A stretch of 64,000 nt of DNA from Symbiodinium sp. CCMP2592 (GCA_905221615.1 CAJNDT010006136.1:1404501-1468500), one strand, 5' to 3'; shown: positions 21,111 through 31,902, counted from the stretch's first letter. Program-made: numbers and translations. The notes: a model not told the origin generated them from the letters alone.

Positions 21111-22611
21111 GGGTCTCCCCTTCTGACTATTCTAGGGGTAGCAGTCTCCGCAGCAGGGCTGGGGTTCGGGGATGTCGGCTGTAGTAGGGCAGCTCCGGTC
21201 AACAGTAGTCGAAACCGATTCCAAACCCTAAACCAGGAACTTCCCCTGTAGCCTGGCCTAAAACCCTACATCCTAAACCCTGTAGTCTTAAGCAGGGGTA
21301 CCTCTCCCCTTAGAGCAGGTTTATCCCAGAGGGTGGAGGTTCCGGGAGTCTGTTGAGAAATCCGCATGTTGACAAGGACCGGGGCCAACCCGTTAGAGGT
21401 TTTGCGGTTAGGGTTTATATAGGGTTTACGAAGCAGATGCGATTTAGGGTTCGCGAATTTCCGGACTCCCTTGGCAGCCACTGTTCGGTTGAATACGAGG
21501 GCATCAACCGAAAATGCTGGGTTAGGCTATACGGAGATGACGGAAGCATATTAGACCCTGCAGAATCCTCCCAATGAAAGTCCAGATTCTCAAAACTCCG
21601 AACATTATGTGTATTTCCTCAGCGTCAGGCAGGTGACAGCACTAGCACTAGAGCCTGGCTATAGTTAGCAAGTTTCACGCTTCACGCTCATGGGTCCTCA
21701 TCAATTCTGTGATATCCGGCTCCTGTCTGCAACGCCAGGTCTTCAGCATCATGAATATGCTCCCTGGATGATCCCAGGGCGTATAGAGTGCGTGTAATTG
21801 AGCGTTTGGCATTTTGGGTTTCTGTCGTGGCTTCCTGTCGTGCTAGACGCTGCATCACGCGAGCACAGAGCAAGCAGGTCTTGCACATTCGCTCCTACTT
21901 TCGAGCGTGCTCCGATGAACCAGATGTTGTGTAAAGATCCTTGAGTGCTACCATGGATACCCAAAGGCCAAGAGCCCCAAAACCCAACTGCCGTGAAATC
22001 CCACCTGAACCCAACAAACCCTGTATGTTTGGAGCTGCATATTGGAAGTTCCTTATACATATGTGAAAACGTGTTTTTGTTGAACGGAGGTTAAGGTAGA
22101 GCCATAACTTTCAATCTTGGGCGTAGAGCCCAGCTTGTCTCTACCAGCTCAAGCTCGCGTTACTTAGCGTAACCTACCGAAATTACAAACATCAAGGGCT
22201 AAGCTTTAGCTAGTCTTGGCAACATGAGAATTTTATTTGCTGTACCAGAACTCGTAGTCTTTGAGAGAAGAAGGTCTGTGCGCTCGGCATGTCAAGAGTC
22301 AGGGCTTTATGTTTAGGGGGTTCTTTCAGGATTTGGTTGTTCGTTGCAGAGTGTAGTTCTGTATGGTTCGATTCGACTGGTCCTTGTCCGTGGTTTCGTC
22401 ACAGTCCGGATGGCGACGGAATCCGAACTGCCCCAGACAGGGCTGGCTTCAGTTTCCAGCCCGGTTCCTAGCCAATTGCAGCAGGGTTATGATGGTTCTC
22501 CAAGTTGATGTCCCTTTTGGGGACATCTTTAGAGAACCCCCCACTCTCACCCGCCCGCCGGCAACAGTTTGCATGCTTGCTGCATGGAGTTGAGACCTAG
22601 CCCTCCGCCCA

Positions 22612-22760
22612 GTGTGGGAACCTGATTAGGAAGAACTTGTCCTGTAGCCCCAAGATATAGGGATAATAGACGGATTCACCCTAAACCCTAAACCCTATTC
22701 CTTCAAAGAACCCTGATACGGACCCAGGGACCCAGGGTTTGTGGACCCTACATGTTCCCT
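22612..22760. mobile_element. Degenerate family G palindrome with a telomere-like insert
   Basis: GGAACCTGATTAGGAAGAAC on the left; ACCCTAAACCCTAAACCC inside at 22678-22700; a degraded right arm. Confidence 0.4.
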
Positions 22761-22780
22761 TAGCCCCAGACTCGGATCAG

Positions 22781-22883
22781 GTTCCAGCAGATCGGATATG
22801 TGGTGGGACCGGTTCTCGGCGCGACCGTGATGACATATTTCGGCTTCCAGCACTTCAGCTGCACGCCGGATCGCGGCGGGGGG
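22781..22883 (+). CDS. MFS transporter exon, TM11
   Basis: Acceptor CGGATCAG, donor within GGGG|GTTCATC. Completing TG|G (Trp), the frame gives FQQIGYVVGPVLGATVMTY then FGFQHFSCTPDR. The G-Y-x-x-G-P-x-x-G pattern is the strongest TM11 match of DHA1/SLC18 proteins (compare the MGYAIGP stretch of vesicular amine transporters). The exit is phase 0. Confidence 0.75.
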
Positions 22884-23555
22884 GTTCATCGAGTCGATCC
22901 GACCCTAAGCCCTACACGCTACGTAGGTTCTGGCTTTTAAGCCGGGCAGCTACAAGCACTGTGCCTCACACACTGCAGTTCCGAAAATGAGCCCTCAACC
23001 CCAACAGTCACGGACATACTCAACCTGCACGCCTTGCTGATTATTTAAAACTGGATCAAGGTTTTGTTAAGTACTTGAGGTCTAGATGTATTGTGTTGTG
23101 GCTTCTTGTTCAGACATATGTTCTTAGTTTCGCTGTCCTGCTTTGATTGGATGTGAGACTGCTTACACCAGTGGCTGGAAGTTTGAATGTTTGCCGTGTT
23201 TACATCGAAACATGCATTCCGTAAACTGCATTGCTGTGTCGAACTTACTACTGGCCTCGTGACTGTGCTTGTCATTGCTATTATAATGGTAGCGTATGCC
23301 ACATTGGTCCTCGTATAACCATACTGTAACGGTACCCCAAAACCCAATTCCAACTATCCAGGCCCCTCAATCATGGAGTTGTTTCGAAGGCCAGCGTTTC
23401 CAGCCACTGTCCGAATCTAAACCCAGACTCAGGCTAGAGCAAACCCGGTGCAGAGTCTCAGGGTCAGGGTTGTGGGCTTTGCACTTCCCGGCTTAGGGTG
23501 TTCAGTACCATATACGCTCGTTTTCCGCTCTTAACCAGATTTCAAGATCTTGCAG

Positions 23556-23620
23556 CCCAGGGTCATGTGCCGGCTCTTCGGCATCGTCCTGATCTCCTAT
23601 GCCATTCTGCACACCATCGA
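23556..23620 (+). CDS. MFS transporter exon, TM12
   Basis: Acceptor ATCTTGCAG. The frame gives PRVMCRLFGIVLISYAILHT, a final helix after TM11. At 23619-23624 the frame reads GAG TAG, so the protein either ends here or is spliced at the GTAGGC donor (23621) into a tail exon near 23846. Both are compatible with the phase. Confidence 0.65.
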
Positions 23621-23845
23621 GTAGGCACGCGTTCACTGGGCTGCGGGGCTGCGGGGCTGGTGATGTCTACCTGCATCCACCCCTGCTCAGGGTTAAAGAT
23701 GTTAGGGTTTGAGGAATCATGATAAAAGCCCTATAAACCCCATAAACCCTATAGACCCTTAAACGGGTTTGGGGTTTAGGATATATGCCCAACTCCTAAA
23801 CACTTTGTTGGACTTCGTCCCGCCTTGAGAAGGCGATCGTGGCAG

Positions 23846-23903
23846 CGGGCATCAGCAGGAGTTTGCTCAAGAGCAGGCGAGAAAAGGCAGCCGGCATGGA
23901 AGA
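23846..23903 (+). CDS. Candidate tail exon of the MFS transporter
   Basis: Acceptor GTGGCAG, donor GTTTGC. Entering with one base from 23620 it gives a hydrophilic GHQQEFAQEQARKGSRHGR. An alternative frame from the acceptor at 23829 is also open. G-rich telomere-like sequence follows. Confidence 0.35.
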
Positions 23904-24236
23904 GTTTGCGGGTTTTGGGTTTTAGGGTCTCGTAGAGTTTTAAAGGCTTCGGGTTTAGGGTTCAAGGTTTAGGGTTTAGGGCTCGCTGCAGGTTTCATAC
24001 GGTTCTGTGCCGTTCAGGGTTAGTTCCCATAAAGGTTTAGCGTTTTGGGTGTCATTGCGTCCTTCAAGGTTCGTATAAGCGTCCGATCAAGTTGCTACAA
24101 GGGTGCCTACAAGGCTTCGGTACTAGAGACGTGTAGGATTTTAAAGCCCTCTAAACCCTAAACCCTAAACCACAAACCCTTAAACCCGTAAACCCTGAAC
24201 GCTGAGCCCTAAACCTGTAAACCCTGAACGAAACTC

Positions 24237-24354
24237 TACAGTAGAAGCCAGAAAGTTGGAACATGAGTTTAGGAGGATTAGTGCTAGGATCCCTTGTCCT
24301 TTACCTTAAGGGCATGAGGACACTTATGTTCCAGCTTTCTGGCTTCTACCGTAC
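24237..24354. mobile_element. MITE-like palindrome, family J
   Basis: ACAGTAGAAGCCAGAAAGTT and inverse with GGATTAGTGCTAGGATCCC inside. Confidence 0.8.
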
Positions 24355-24431
24355 GTCGTGAACCTTTAGGAATGTTTGACTTGATCATAGTACTTGTGCA
24401 GGAGCCTTGCAGCATGTTCGGAACTATACCT

Positions 24432-24574
24432 TACTTGGAGGGTCAGGGGACTTAGTAACTGGTTATTTTTTGAGGACTTATAAGTACCATAACCCCAATT
24501 AGGGTCCCTTTTAGGGTACTTATAAGTCTACTTACTACCTACTTACTAAGTCCCCTAAAGACCCTCCAAGTAAC
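24432..24574. mobile_element. MITE-like palindrome, family D
   Basis: TACTTGGAGGGTCAGGGGAC and inverse; core CATAACCCCAATTAGGG. Confidence 0.8.
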
Positions 24575-24654
24575 CTACCAAAACCCTGCTGTTTCGTAGG
24601 GTCCTTATAGATTCCATGTTGAGGTTTGTCATAAGAACCTACAAAAAAGTATTG

Positions 24655-24692
24655 GTAGGTTTAGGGTTTAGGGTTTAGGGTTTAGGGTTTCC
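24655..24692 (+). repeat. Telomere-like tract, G-rich
   Basis: Five perfect TTTAGGG units. Confidence 0.85.
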
Positions 24693-24699
24693 GTTCGTG

Positions 24700-24832
24700 T
24701 GTTCGAGATGTTGTAGCCGTTGCTGGCAGCAGAATGCTCCTCCCCAAATCACCTGACAATCTCGCGGTGAGTCTGCTCACTGCGATGCTGCTCATTGCCA
24801 GCCTTGCCCGCACCATAGACCCCATTGACAAG
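24700..24832. CDS. Unassigned coding island, strand uncertain
   Basis: Plus frame: a helix-like LAVSLLTAMLLIASLARTI segment. Minus frame from about 24830: VNGVYGAGKAGNEQHRSEQ ending at a GTGATT donor. Both look codon-biased. The flanking tracts (G-rich left, C-rich right) are the reverse of the pattern round the other plus-strand exons, so neither strand is favoured. Confidence 0.3.
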
Positions 24833-24948
24833 ACCCTAAACCCCTAAACCCTAAACCCTAAACCCTAAACCCCTAAACCCTAAACCCTAAACCCTAAACC
24901 CTAAACCCTAAACCCTAAACCCCTAAACCCTAAACCCCTAAACCCTAT
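24833..24948 (-). repeat. Longest CCCTAAA array
   Basis: About 16 consecutive CCCTAAA or CCCCTAAA units, the closest thing in the window to true telomeric repeat. Confidence 0.9.
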
Positions 24949-25044
24949 GAGTCTACTGGCACAATTCGAAGCCGGGAGGCCCTAACCCCTTGGTCGAAAG
25001 CAGGAGTGCCTTGTACCCAAGACCCCGGAAACACGAAGTTGAGC

Positions 25045-25192
25045 ATAGAGCTCATAAGGTTTGCAGTTATTCCTTGCCTTAACCCCGAATATCCTACCTT
25101 TTTGAGGTTCCTGATTATGATTTCCTTATATGAGTCCTTAAGAAGGTAGGATATTCATGGTCAAGGTAACCCTTATACACTGCAAACCTTCG
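25045..25192. mobile_element. Palindrome family M within a longer inverted repeat
   Basis: AACCCCGAATATCCTACCTT and inverse; outside it AAGGTTTGCAG pairs with CTGCAAACCTT, extending the arms. Confidence 0.65.
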
Positions 25193-25287
25193 GTTCAGGC
25201 CCTAAACCTACATGGTTTGGCGTTGGCGTCATGGGCCTTGAGACGTTTAAGAACCCTGGCCTTTAGGGTGTGGGCTTCCAAAACTGT

Positions 25288-25600
25288 GACCCAATCTAGT
25301 TACGAAGGCCCCTATACCCAGCTACGAAGGCCGCTATAAGCCTAAAGCTTGACCCCGAAACCCCAGTTGCGAAGGCCCCTATAACCCTAAACCTTACACT
25401 CTCAACCCTAGTTGCGAAGGGCCCTATAACCCCCCTAAACCTTCACCCTAAACCCTAGTTGCGAAGGCCCCTATAACCCTAAACCTTACACCCTAAACCC
25501 TAGTTGCGAAGGCCCCTGTAACCCTAAACCTTACACTCTAAGCCCTAGTTACGAAAGCCCCTTATAACCCTAAACCAAACCCCAGTTGCGAAGGCCGCTA
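25288..25600 (+). repeat. Minisatellite, about 44-bp unit
   Basis: Unit of AGTTGCGAAGGCCCCTATAA followed by CCCTAAACCTTACACCC, about seven diverged copies: a telomere-like heptamer fused with unique sequence. Confidence 0.75.
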
Positions 25601-25726
25601 GAAGTACTTGCTTGCGCGTTGTTGATCACTGCCGGCTCAGACGAGCCGAACATGGAAGGGGCTCCGGGTCAAAACACGTGGGAAATACGAACCAATACCA
25701 AAGCTTCTGAGCATGTTCTCGCAATA

Positions 25727-25824
25727 TAGGAGCCTTGTAATTAGAATTGGGTTTTGGGGGGTTCATTATGGGTACAGATCATATCCCCCAAACCCTATTC
25801 TAATTCGTAAGGCCCCTACAGTAG
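25727..25824. mobile_element. MITE-like palindrome, family K
   Basis: AGGAGCCTTGTAATTAGAAT and inverse ATTCTAATTCGTAAGGCCCC. Confidence 0.75.
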
Positions 25825-26012
25825 GTTTTTTGGCGCTATTTGAGGCTGTTACAACGGATAGGACATTAGTTTCCGGATATCTCAAAAATATATTGGGTAG
25901 GGATCTATGTAGTATAAGTCTTTGGGCTGGGGCCGGCGAGGCCCTGCGCGCTTGATTCTTCAGAAGCTATCGAATCCTACAGTCTAACTCCGGTGCCCCA
26001 CTCTCCATGCCC

Positions 26013-26118
26013 GTAGACTCCGATGTCCCTTAATTAAGGAATATACCTTAAGTCATCTTAGGGATCCTACTATAATTTAATGTATATTCCTTAATTAAGG
26101 GATATTGGAGTCTCTGGG
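26013..26118. mobile_element. MITE-like palindrome, family A
   Basis: GACTCCGATGTCCCTTAATT and inverse; both TTAATTAAGG boxes intact. Confidence 0.8.
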
Positions 26119-26334
26119 AACTCTGAGCCAGGCAGGTCAATTGCTCGTCCTCAGACCTGTACCTTAAGGACGACATGATCCCTAAAAGGGTGTGAGGTTC
26201 ATATACCATATAGGGATTCATAGTATATGGGTATAGGGCCCTTACTCTTCAGGTAAGCCTGCAAGTTGCCCTCTGAGCCCTTAAGTGCAAGCACTTCGCT
26301 ATACCCATGATGGACGCGGCCGCCTCGATTGCAA

Positions 26335-26412
26335 ATGGCGGCCTCTTTCTACTCCTCCGGGGCTTTCGATCAGCTCGACGCCGAAGACGCAGAGGAGAGA
26401 CAGGCGCCATCT
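26335..26412 (+). CDS. Candidate first exon of a new gene
   Basis: From the ATG at 26335 the frame gives MAASFYSSGAFDQLDAEDA then EERQAPS, with strong G/C third-position bias. A family J palindrome begins at 26419 and its terminal ACAGTAAACC would supply a GT donor. It may be an N-terminus or an internal exon. Confidence 0.35.
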
Positions 26413-26418
26413 AAACCT

Positions 26419-26536
26419 TACAGTAAACCCCATAAAGTTGGAAACCGGATTAAGGCCAAAGAGTGCTGGGATTCCCTATACATTACTCTTAAGGATTGAG
26501 GCTATTGGGTTTCCAACTTGTAGGCTTCTACTGTAA
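26419..26536. mobile_element. MITE-like palindrome, family J (diverged)
   Basis: TTACAGTAAACCCCATAAAG and inverse ending GGCTTCTACTGTAA. Confidence 0.65.
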
Positions 26537-26554
26537 CCCTACGCGGAGACGTAG

Positions 26555-26578
26555 AAACCACGAGCTCAGGGTCTCGAG
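26555..26578 (+). CDS. Candidate micro-exon with GTAAGT donor
   Basis: Eight codons (KPRAQGLE) between GACGTAG and GTAAGTATG. The donor is a perfect consensus; the exon is too short to prove. Confidence 0.25.
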
Positions 26579-26811
26579 GTAAGTATGCAGCCAGGGCTTT
26601 CTTTCAAGAGATGGTAATTATGACGAATCCTCTTGAATCGATCCATTTTGGAGCTTTCAATTGCACTGTAGACTGTAGACCTTCTAAATCAGCGCTTTAC
26701 GAGTAAAAATCCTGTCGAGAAAGGAAAAATAGCAGCATCAGTTCTGTTTTGTTTACCATTGTAGCAGAAACTGCGACCTGGACCCGGATTCTCGGCATCG
26801 GTCCTCTCCTG

Positions 26812-26888
26812 TTCCCGTGCCCTTGTGCCCTTGTGCCCTTGTGCCCTTGTGCCCTTCTGCCCTTCTGCCCTTCTGACCTTCTGCCCTT
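26812..26888 (+). repeat. Octamer array (CCCTTGTG)n
   Basis: About nine units of GCCCTTGT/GCCCTTCT. The same unit returns at 29280-29470. Confidence 0.9.
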
Positions 26889-26987
26889 GTATGTATGTAT
26901 GTATGTATGTATGTATGTATGTATGTATGTATGTATGTATGTATGTAGATATGTATACATGTGTATTTATGTTTATATGTGTACATG

Positions 26988-27041
<54 letters not shown>

Positions 27042-27140
27042 CATATGTATGTATATGTATGTATATATGTATGTTTGTATGTATGTTTATATGTTTACAT
27101 GTGTACATGTATATGTGTACATATGTATATATGTAAAAAT
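26888..27140 (+). repeat. (TATG)n and (TA)n array
   Basis: About 16 TATG units, then mixed GTATA and a (TA) run at 26994-27034. Confidence 0.95.
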
Positions 27141-27169
27141 GGAGTCTGGGGGCAATGGGTGTAGCACCT

Positions 27170-27345
27170 CACAGTTGCGCCGGTGCGCCGGTGCACCGCA
27201 TGCAACTCGGTTGCGCCGATGCGCCAGTGCGCCGTTGCGCCGCTGGAACACGGATGCGCCGATGCACCGGTGCGCCGGTGCGCCGACCCACCACATGGAT
27301 GCACCGGTGCGCCGACGCCGGCAGGGCCGCTTGCGCCGGCTGCGC
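27170..27345 (+). repeat. GCGCCGGT-type minisatellite
   Basis: GTGCGCCGGTGCGCCG units with CACCGGTGCGCC variants; very GC-rich against its AT-rich neighbour. Confidence 0.85.
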
Positions 27346-27349
27346 AGCT

Positions 27350-28880
27350 TGTGGAGCCTTCCTTGGACTGTTAGGGCGGTCCTGTCTTTAAAACCAGAAG
27401 TCTTATCACCCTTGAACTCCGAGGATGGAGCCTCGGCCTGATGGGGCGCCCCTGATTTTATAATCAGAACTCTTATCACCATTGAACTCCGAGGATGGAG
27501 CCTGGGACTGATGGGGCGCCCCTGGATTGAAAATGAGAACTCTTATCACCCTTGAACTCCGAGGATGGAGCCTTGGACTAATGTTGAGCCCATGTTTTTA
27601 GAATCAGAACTCTTACCACCCTTGAACTCTGAGGATGGAGCCTTGGACTGATGGAGCGCCCCTGGTTTGAAAATTCAAACTCTTATCACCCTTGAACTCC
27701 GAGGATGAAGCCTGGGCATGTTGGGGCGGCCCTGATTTTAAAATCAGAACTCTTACCACCCTTGAACTCTGAGGATGGAGCCCTGGACTGATGGGGTGCC
27801 CCTGAGTGCAAAATCAGAACTCTTACCACCCTTGAACTTCGGGGATGGAGCCTCGGGCTGATGCGGCGGTCCTGACTTTAAAGCCAGAAGTCTTATCACC
27901 CTTGAACTCCGAGGATGGAGCCTCGGACTGATGGGGCACCCCTGATTTCAAGATCAGAACTCTTATCACCATTGAACTCCGAGGATGGAGCCTGGGACTG
28001 ATGGGGCGCCCCTGGATTAAAAATGAGAACTCTTACCACCCTTGTACTCCGAGGATGGAGCCTTGGACTGATGGGGCGCCCCTGATCTTAAAATCAGAAC
28101 TCTTACCACCCTTTAACTCCGAGGATGGAGCCTCGGACTGATAGGGCGCCCCTGGTTTTAATATGAAAACTCTTAACACCCTTGTACTCCGAGGATGGAG
28201 CCTCGGACTGATGGGGCGCCCCTGATTTTAAAATCAGAACTCTTACCACCCTTGAACTCCGAGGATGGAGCCTTGGACTGATGGGGGCGCCCCTGAGTGC
28301 AAAATCAGAACTCTTACCACCCATGAACTCCGAGGATGGAGCCCTGGACTGATGGGGGGCCCCTGATTTTAAAATCAGAACTCTTACCACCCTTGAACTT
28401 CGAGGATTGAGCCTTGGACTGATGGAGCGCCCCTGGTTTTAATATGAAAACATTCCTTTCACCCTTGAACTCCGAGGATGGAGCCTCGGAGTGATGGGGC
28501 GCCCCTGATTTCAAAATCAGAACTCTTACCACCCTGGAACTTCGAGGATTGAGCCTTGGACTGATGGAGCGCCCCTGGTTTTAAAATCAGAACTCTTACC
28601 GCCCTTGAACTCCGAGGATGGAGCCTTGGACTGATGGGGCGCCCTTGATTTTAAAAAGAACAGAACTCTGACCACCCTTGAACTCCGAGGATGGAGTCTT
28701 GGACTAATGTTGAGCCCCTGGTTTTAGAATCAGAACTCTTATCATCCTTGATCTCCGAAGACGGAGCCTCGGACTGATAGGGCGGTCCTGTCTTTAAAAC
28801 CAGAACTCTTACCACCCTTGAACTCCGAGGATGGAGCCCTGGACTGATGGGGCGCCCCTGATTTTAAATCAGAACTCTAT
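27350..28880 (+). repeat. 70-bp minisatellite, about 22 copies
   Basis: Unit includes GAACTCCGAGGATGGAGCC, GACTGATGGGGCGCCCC and the 16-bp palindrome CTGATTTTAAAATCAG. Spacing of GAACTCC is exactly 70 at 27414, 27484 and 27554. Copies differ at the palindrome (a few lose it). Open frames over it on the minus strand are repeat shadows. Confidence 0.95.
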
Positions 28881-29278
28881 ACATGTTTATATGTATACAT
28901 GTGTACATGTATATGTGTATATGTGTGTGGGTAATTATGTATTCTTGTGTAGATGCATATATTCAAATGTGTATATAAGTATATATGTATATGTGTATAC
29001 GCGTTTTTGGGTATATATGTGTACGTGTACATATGTATATGTGTTTGTATGCATGCATGTATGTATGTGTGTATATATATATGTATATATGTATATAAGT
29101 AAGTATGTGTATGTTTACATACGTGCATGTGTATATCTGTTTATATGTACATCTGTACTTTGGTATGTGTACATACATGCGTGTGTCTTTTACGTGTTAT
29201 ATGTATATGTGTACATATGCATATATGTATACATGTGTATATGTATATTTGTATATTTGTATATATGTCCATGTGCAT
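28880..29278 (+). repeat. Second TATG/GTATAC array
   Basis: Mixed GTATATG and GTACATG units; more diverged than the array at 26888. Confidence 0.9.
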
Positions 29279-29279
29279 T

Positions 29280-29472
29280 CGCGCTCTTGTGCCCTTGTGC
29301 CTGTATGCCCTCATAGCCTTGTGCCCTTCTGCCCTTGTGCCCTTGTGCCCTTGTGCCCTTGCGCCCTTGCGCCCTTGTGCCCTTGTGCCCTTGTGCCCTT
29401 GCCCTTGTGCCCTTGCTGTGCCCTTGCCGTGCCCTTGCCGTGCCCTTGTGCCCTTGCGCCCTTGTGCCCGGG
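29280..29472 (+). repeat. Second (CCCTTGTG)n array
   Basis: About 20 units with GCCCTTGC and GCCGTGCCCTT variants. Confidence 0.9.
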
Positions 29473-29825
29473 ATCACTGGTGGACCTCTCTCGGATTTTC
29501 CTGCTACCGGTCGGCCGGGTTTAAAATGTTACAGTGAAGGCGAAGAACCGCGGGGTTCCGGGGGTTAGGGTGTAGGATTCCGGGATTGGCGTGCAGGATC
29601 TAGCTGCTGACTGCTCGCTAGGGTTTGTGGGGTAGGCTTTCTGCAGGAATTCAGTTTCCGAGCCTGCTAATCTGCAGCTTCCGCCATACGCATACATTCC
29701 GCCGTGGGTTCGGGGAAAAGGCAGCACGGGGACTGACTTGTGACCAACCCTAAACCCTCAACCCGAAAGTCCCCCCCACCCTCAACTCCAAAGCCCGCCC
29801 GTTGAAACTCTCAGCCCCATGATGC

Positions 29826-30046
29826 CTACTTGGAGGGTCCGGGGACGTAGTAACTGGTTATTTTAGGGACTTAGAAGTACCATAACCCCAAATTAGGGTC
29901 CCTTTTAGGGTACTCATAAGTCTACTTACTACCTACTTACTATGCCCCTGAATCACTGAACCCTAAACCCTAAACCCTATAGTACCCCTATAGAGCCCTT
30001 TAAAGGACCTACTTACTAAGTCCCCTAAAGACCCTCCAAGTAAAGC
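29826..30046. mobile_element. Family D palindrome with inserted telomere-like segment
   Basis: TACTTGGAGGGTCCGGGGAC and inverse; the right arm is split by AACCCTAAACCCTAAACCC and AGAGCCCTTTAAAGG (about 29950-30010). Confidence 0.65.
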
Positions 30047-30423
30047 CAGCGGTCGCAATGCCCAGCGCCAGGCGGCTGCAGATCGCCAGGAGGCTGGCAC
30101 GTCAGTAGTCTCTGGTCAGGGTTGGCGGTTCGGGATTTAGGCTTACTCGGTTTAGAGTTTAGGGTTTAGAGTTTAGGGCTTAGGGTACTGGATCGTCTCA
30201 GAGATTCTGATATCCATTGGAGTCTTTGGGTTGGCTCCGACTATGACTAGCATAGATTGAGATCGGATCTTTGTTCGGCAGCTAGTGACTTTAGCCAGCT
30301 ATCTTCTTCTTATTGTTCTTCTTCTTCTTCAATATCAATATCACCATCATCAGCACATGTTCCTGCTCTCCCCACCCCTGTCGCTATCAACATCACCAAC
30401 ATCGTGGTTGTCATCACCATGAA

Positions 30424-30530
30424 GCCAAAGGATCCTATGTAACGATATAGTGGAATGTAGGGTTTCCATATTAGGAATTTCTATTATGACTTAGGGAAGT
30501 ATTCCCCATAACAGTACATAGGACCCTTTG
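30424..30530. mobile_element. MITE-like palindrome, family R
   Basis: AAAGGATCCTATGTAACG and inverse CAGTACATAGGACCCTTTGG. Confidence 0.65.
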
Positions 30531-31060
30531 GGGAAAGCATCAACAAGGACGGCGGCAAGCCAAGCACCAACGGAGTCAATGGCTCGCGCCCGGCGTCTTC
30601 GACGTGCCACGGCTGTCTTGAGATACAGGATCTCCCCATTGAGGCCTTGCAGAATCTGGTAGGTTTTTTTCGCAGTGGTGCTGCAAAAGCGAATTTGTTT
30701 CACATATTGCCGGCGCACAGGTTGAATGGTTTTCAGGAGGTGACTGAGGGCAAGTCTATCGATGGAATGACAATAAGCACCAGTAGTAGCAGTCGTCGTC
30801 GTGATGGTGGTAGTGGTCGTGAGTACAGGTATTGGTCGAGGTAATGGAGGTGGTAGTGATGGTGGATGTGGTGGTGGCGGTGGTGCTACTTGTGTGGTAG
30901 TTGTGGCTCTAGCAGCAATAGCAGTAGAGGTAGCGGTAGTAGCCGTCGACGTCGTCACGGTCGCCTTAGCTCGTGTTGTGCTTTTTGTTTGCACTCTTGG
31001 TGGTGGCGGTGGTGTTGCGGTTGGTGGATGCTTGAGACCTTCGAGTGAACTTCCGACCAT
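30491..31060 (-). CDS. Unassigned frame with Thr/Pro-rich start, strand uncertain
   Basis: A 189-codon minus frame: a Thr/Pro-rich low-complexity N-terminal half (trinucleotide repeats in the DNA, 30780-31030) and a natural-looking C-terminal part (QPVRRQYVKQIRFCSTTAKK, then ARRRRRARAIDSV). On the plus strand, 30532-30659 also reads as coding (GCLEIQDLPIEALQNL before GTAGGT). One strand is a shadow and I cannot decide which. No family recognised. Confidence 0.35.
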   Translation of the reverse strand: MVGSSLEGLKHPPTATPPPPPRVQTKSTTRAKATVTTSTATTATSTAIAARATTTTQVAPPPPPHPPSLPPPLPRPIPVLTTTTTITTTTATTGAYCHSIDRLALSHLLKTIQPVRRQYVKQIRFCSTTAKKTYQILQGLNGEILYLKTAVARRRRRARAIDSVGAWLAAVLVDAFPKGSYVLLWGILP

Positions 31061-31276
31061 GGGATCAAACAGCTCACAACCTTGAATCCTAATCTGAGGG
31101 TTTAGAGTGTAGCTTCTACGAGGGTTTTCTTGAAAAACCTAGTATAAATTTTGGGCTTAGGGTTTAGGGACAGAACCTATAAATGATATGACAGGAAACT
31201 TTTTTCGAGCTGTCAGCCCAGGTTTTAAGCTCCTCGCCCGTCAAGGCTTAGCCCCAAACTCTTTCTCCGAGCCTTG

Positions 31277-31389
31277 CATATGGGTGGTTGTCAAAATTAT
31301 GGTCCCTTTTTGGGTACCCTAAATAATAGGTGCCGTACTATACTAGGAACCCGAACAGAGGCCACAATTTTGACAACCACCCATATATA
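31277..31389. mobile_element. MITE-like palindrome, family B
   Basis: TATGGGTGGTTGTCAAAATT and a perfect inverse. Confidence 0.85.
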
Positions 31390-31410
31390 CATGTATGATA
31401 TGTACAAATC

Positions 31411-31466
31411 GGTCTATCTATCTAGCTAGCTACCTAGCCAGCTAGCTATCTATCCATCTATCTACA
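31411..31466 (+). repeat. Tetranucleotide CTAT/AGCT tract
   Basis: ATCTATCTAGCTAGCTACC type alternation. Confidence 0.8.
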
Positions 31467-31902
31467 AACATACTCATTTGCTGAGTGTTTTGTCAGTGAG
31501 TTTATTTGTGTATGTTCACTTACGTGTTGCCATGCCGCATTGCAGATAAATCCACATATATATATATATATATATACATAAACACGTACAAAGTTGTTAT
31601 GACAGATATATGTATCTATGTAGATGTATATGTACATGTATATGTATATGTAGATGTATATACAAGATGTGTGTGTGTGTGTGTACATGTATGCATATGC
31701 GTAAGCCTCTATGTTGTTGTTCGGTTCACCTGTTGTTCAATTTGCAACTGGTCTCCGAATACTAAACCCTAGACCAGTCGACTCCGAGAATGCTTTTCCC
31801 ATGAGGTTATCGCATCGAGGATTGCCATCAAACAAGAAGACAGGAGGGTTCTTGGTTCCATAGGGAAAAGTAAACAAGCTAACGTCTTAAACCCTGTTCC
31901 AG

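Larger units (their letters stand above)
19654..22780 (+). other. Intron of the MFS gene with MITEs and telomere-like DNA
   Basis: Carries two family C palindromes, a fragment of family J (20620-20700) and a G-rich tract (21022-21110). A short open stretch at 21460-21575 looks coding but does not fit the transporter. Confidence 0.45.

Noticed and set aside
24833..24948. True telomere or chromosome end
   Set aside because: Only about 16 units, flanked on both sides by unique sequence and MITEs; interstitial.
26749..27441. Long open frames over the TATG and GCGCCGGT arrays
   Set aside because: Products are Tyr/Val/Cys-Met or Arg/Cys/Pro repeats created by microsatellites whose period is not a multiple of three; open on both strands.
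28103..28532. Minus frames with a repeated VRVLILKSGAPHQSEAPSSE-like unit
   Set aside because: Shadow of the 70-bp minisatellite; 3 x 70 gives a 210-base periodic frame.
28831..29537. Frames of 130-160 codons over 28.8-29.5 kb
   Set aside because: Same cause: TATG and CCCTTGTG repeats. No start context, no coding composition.
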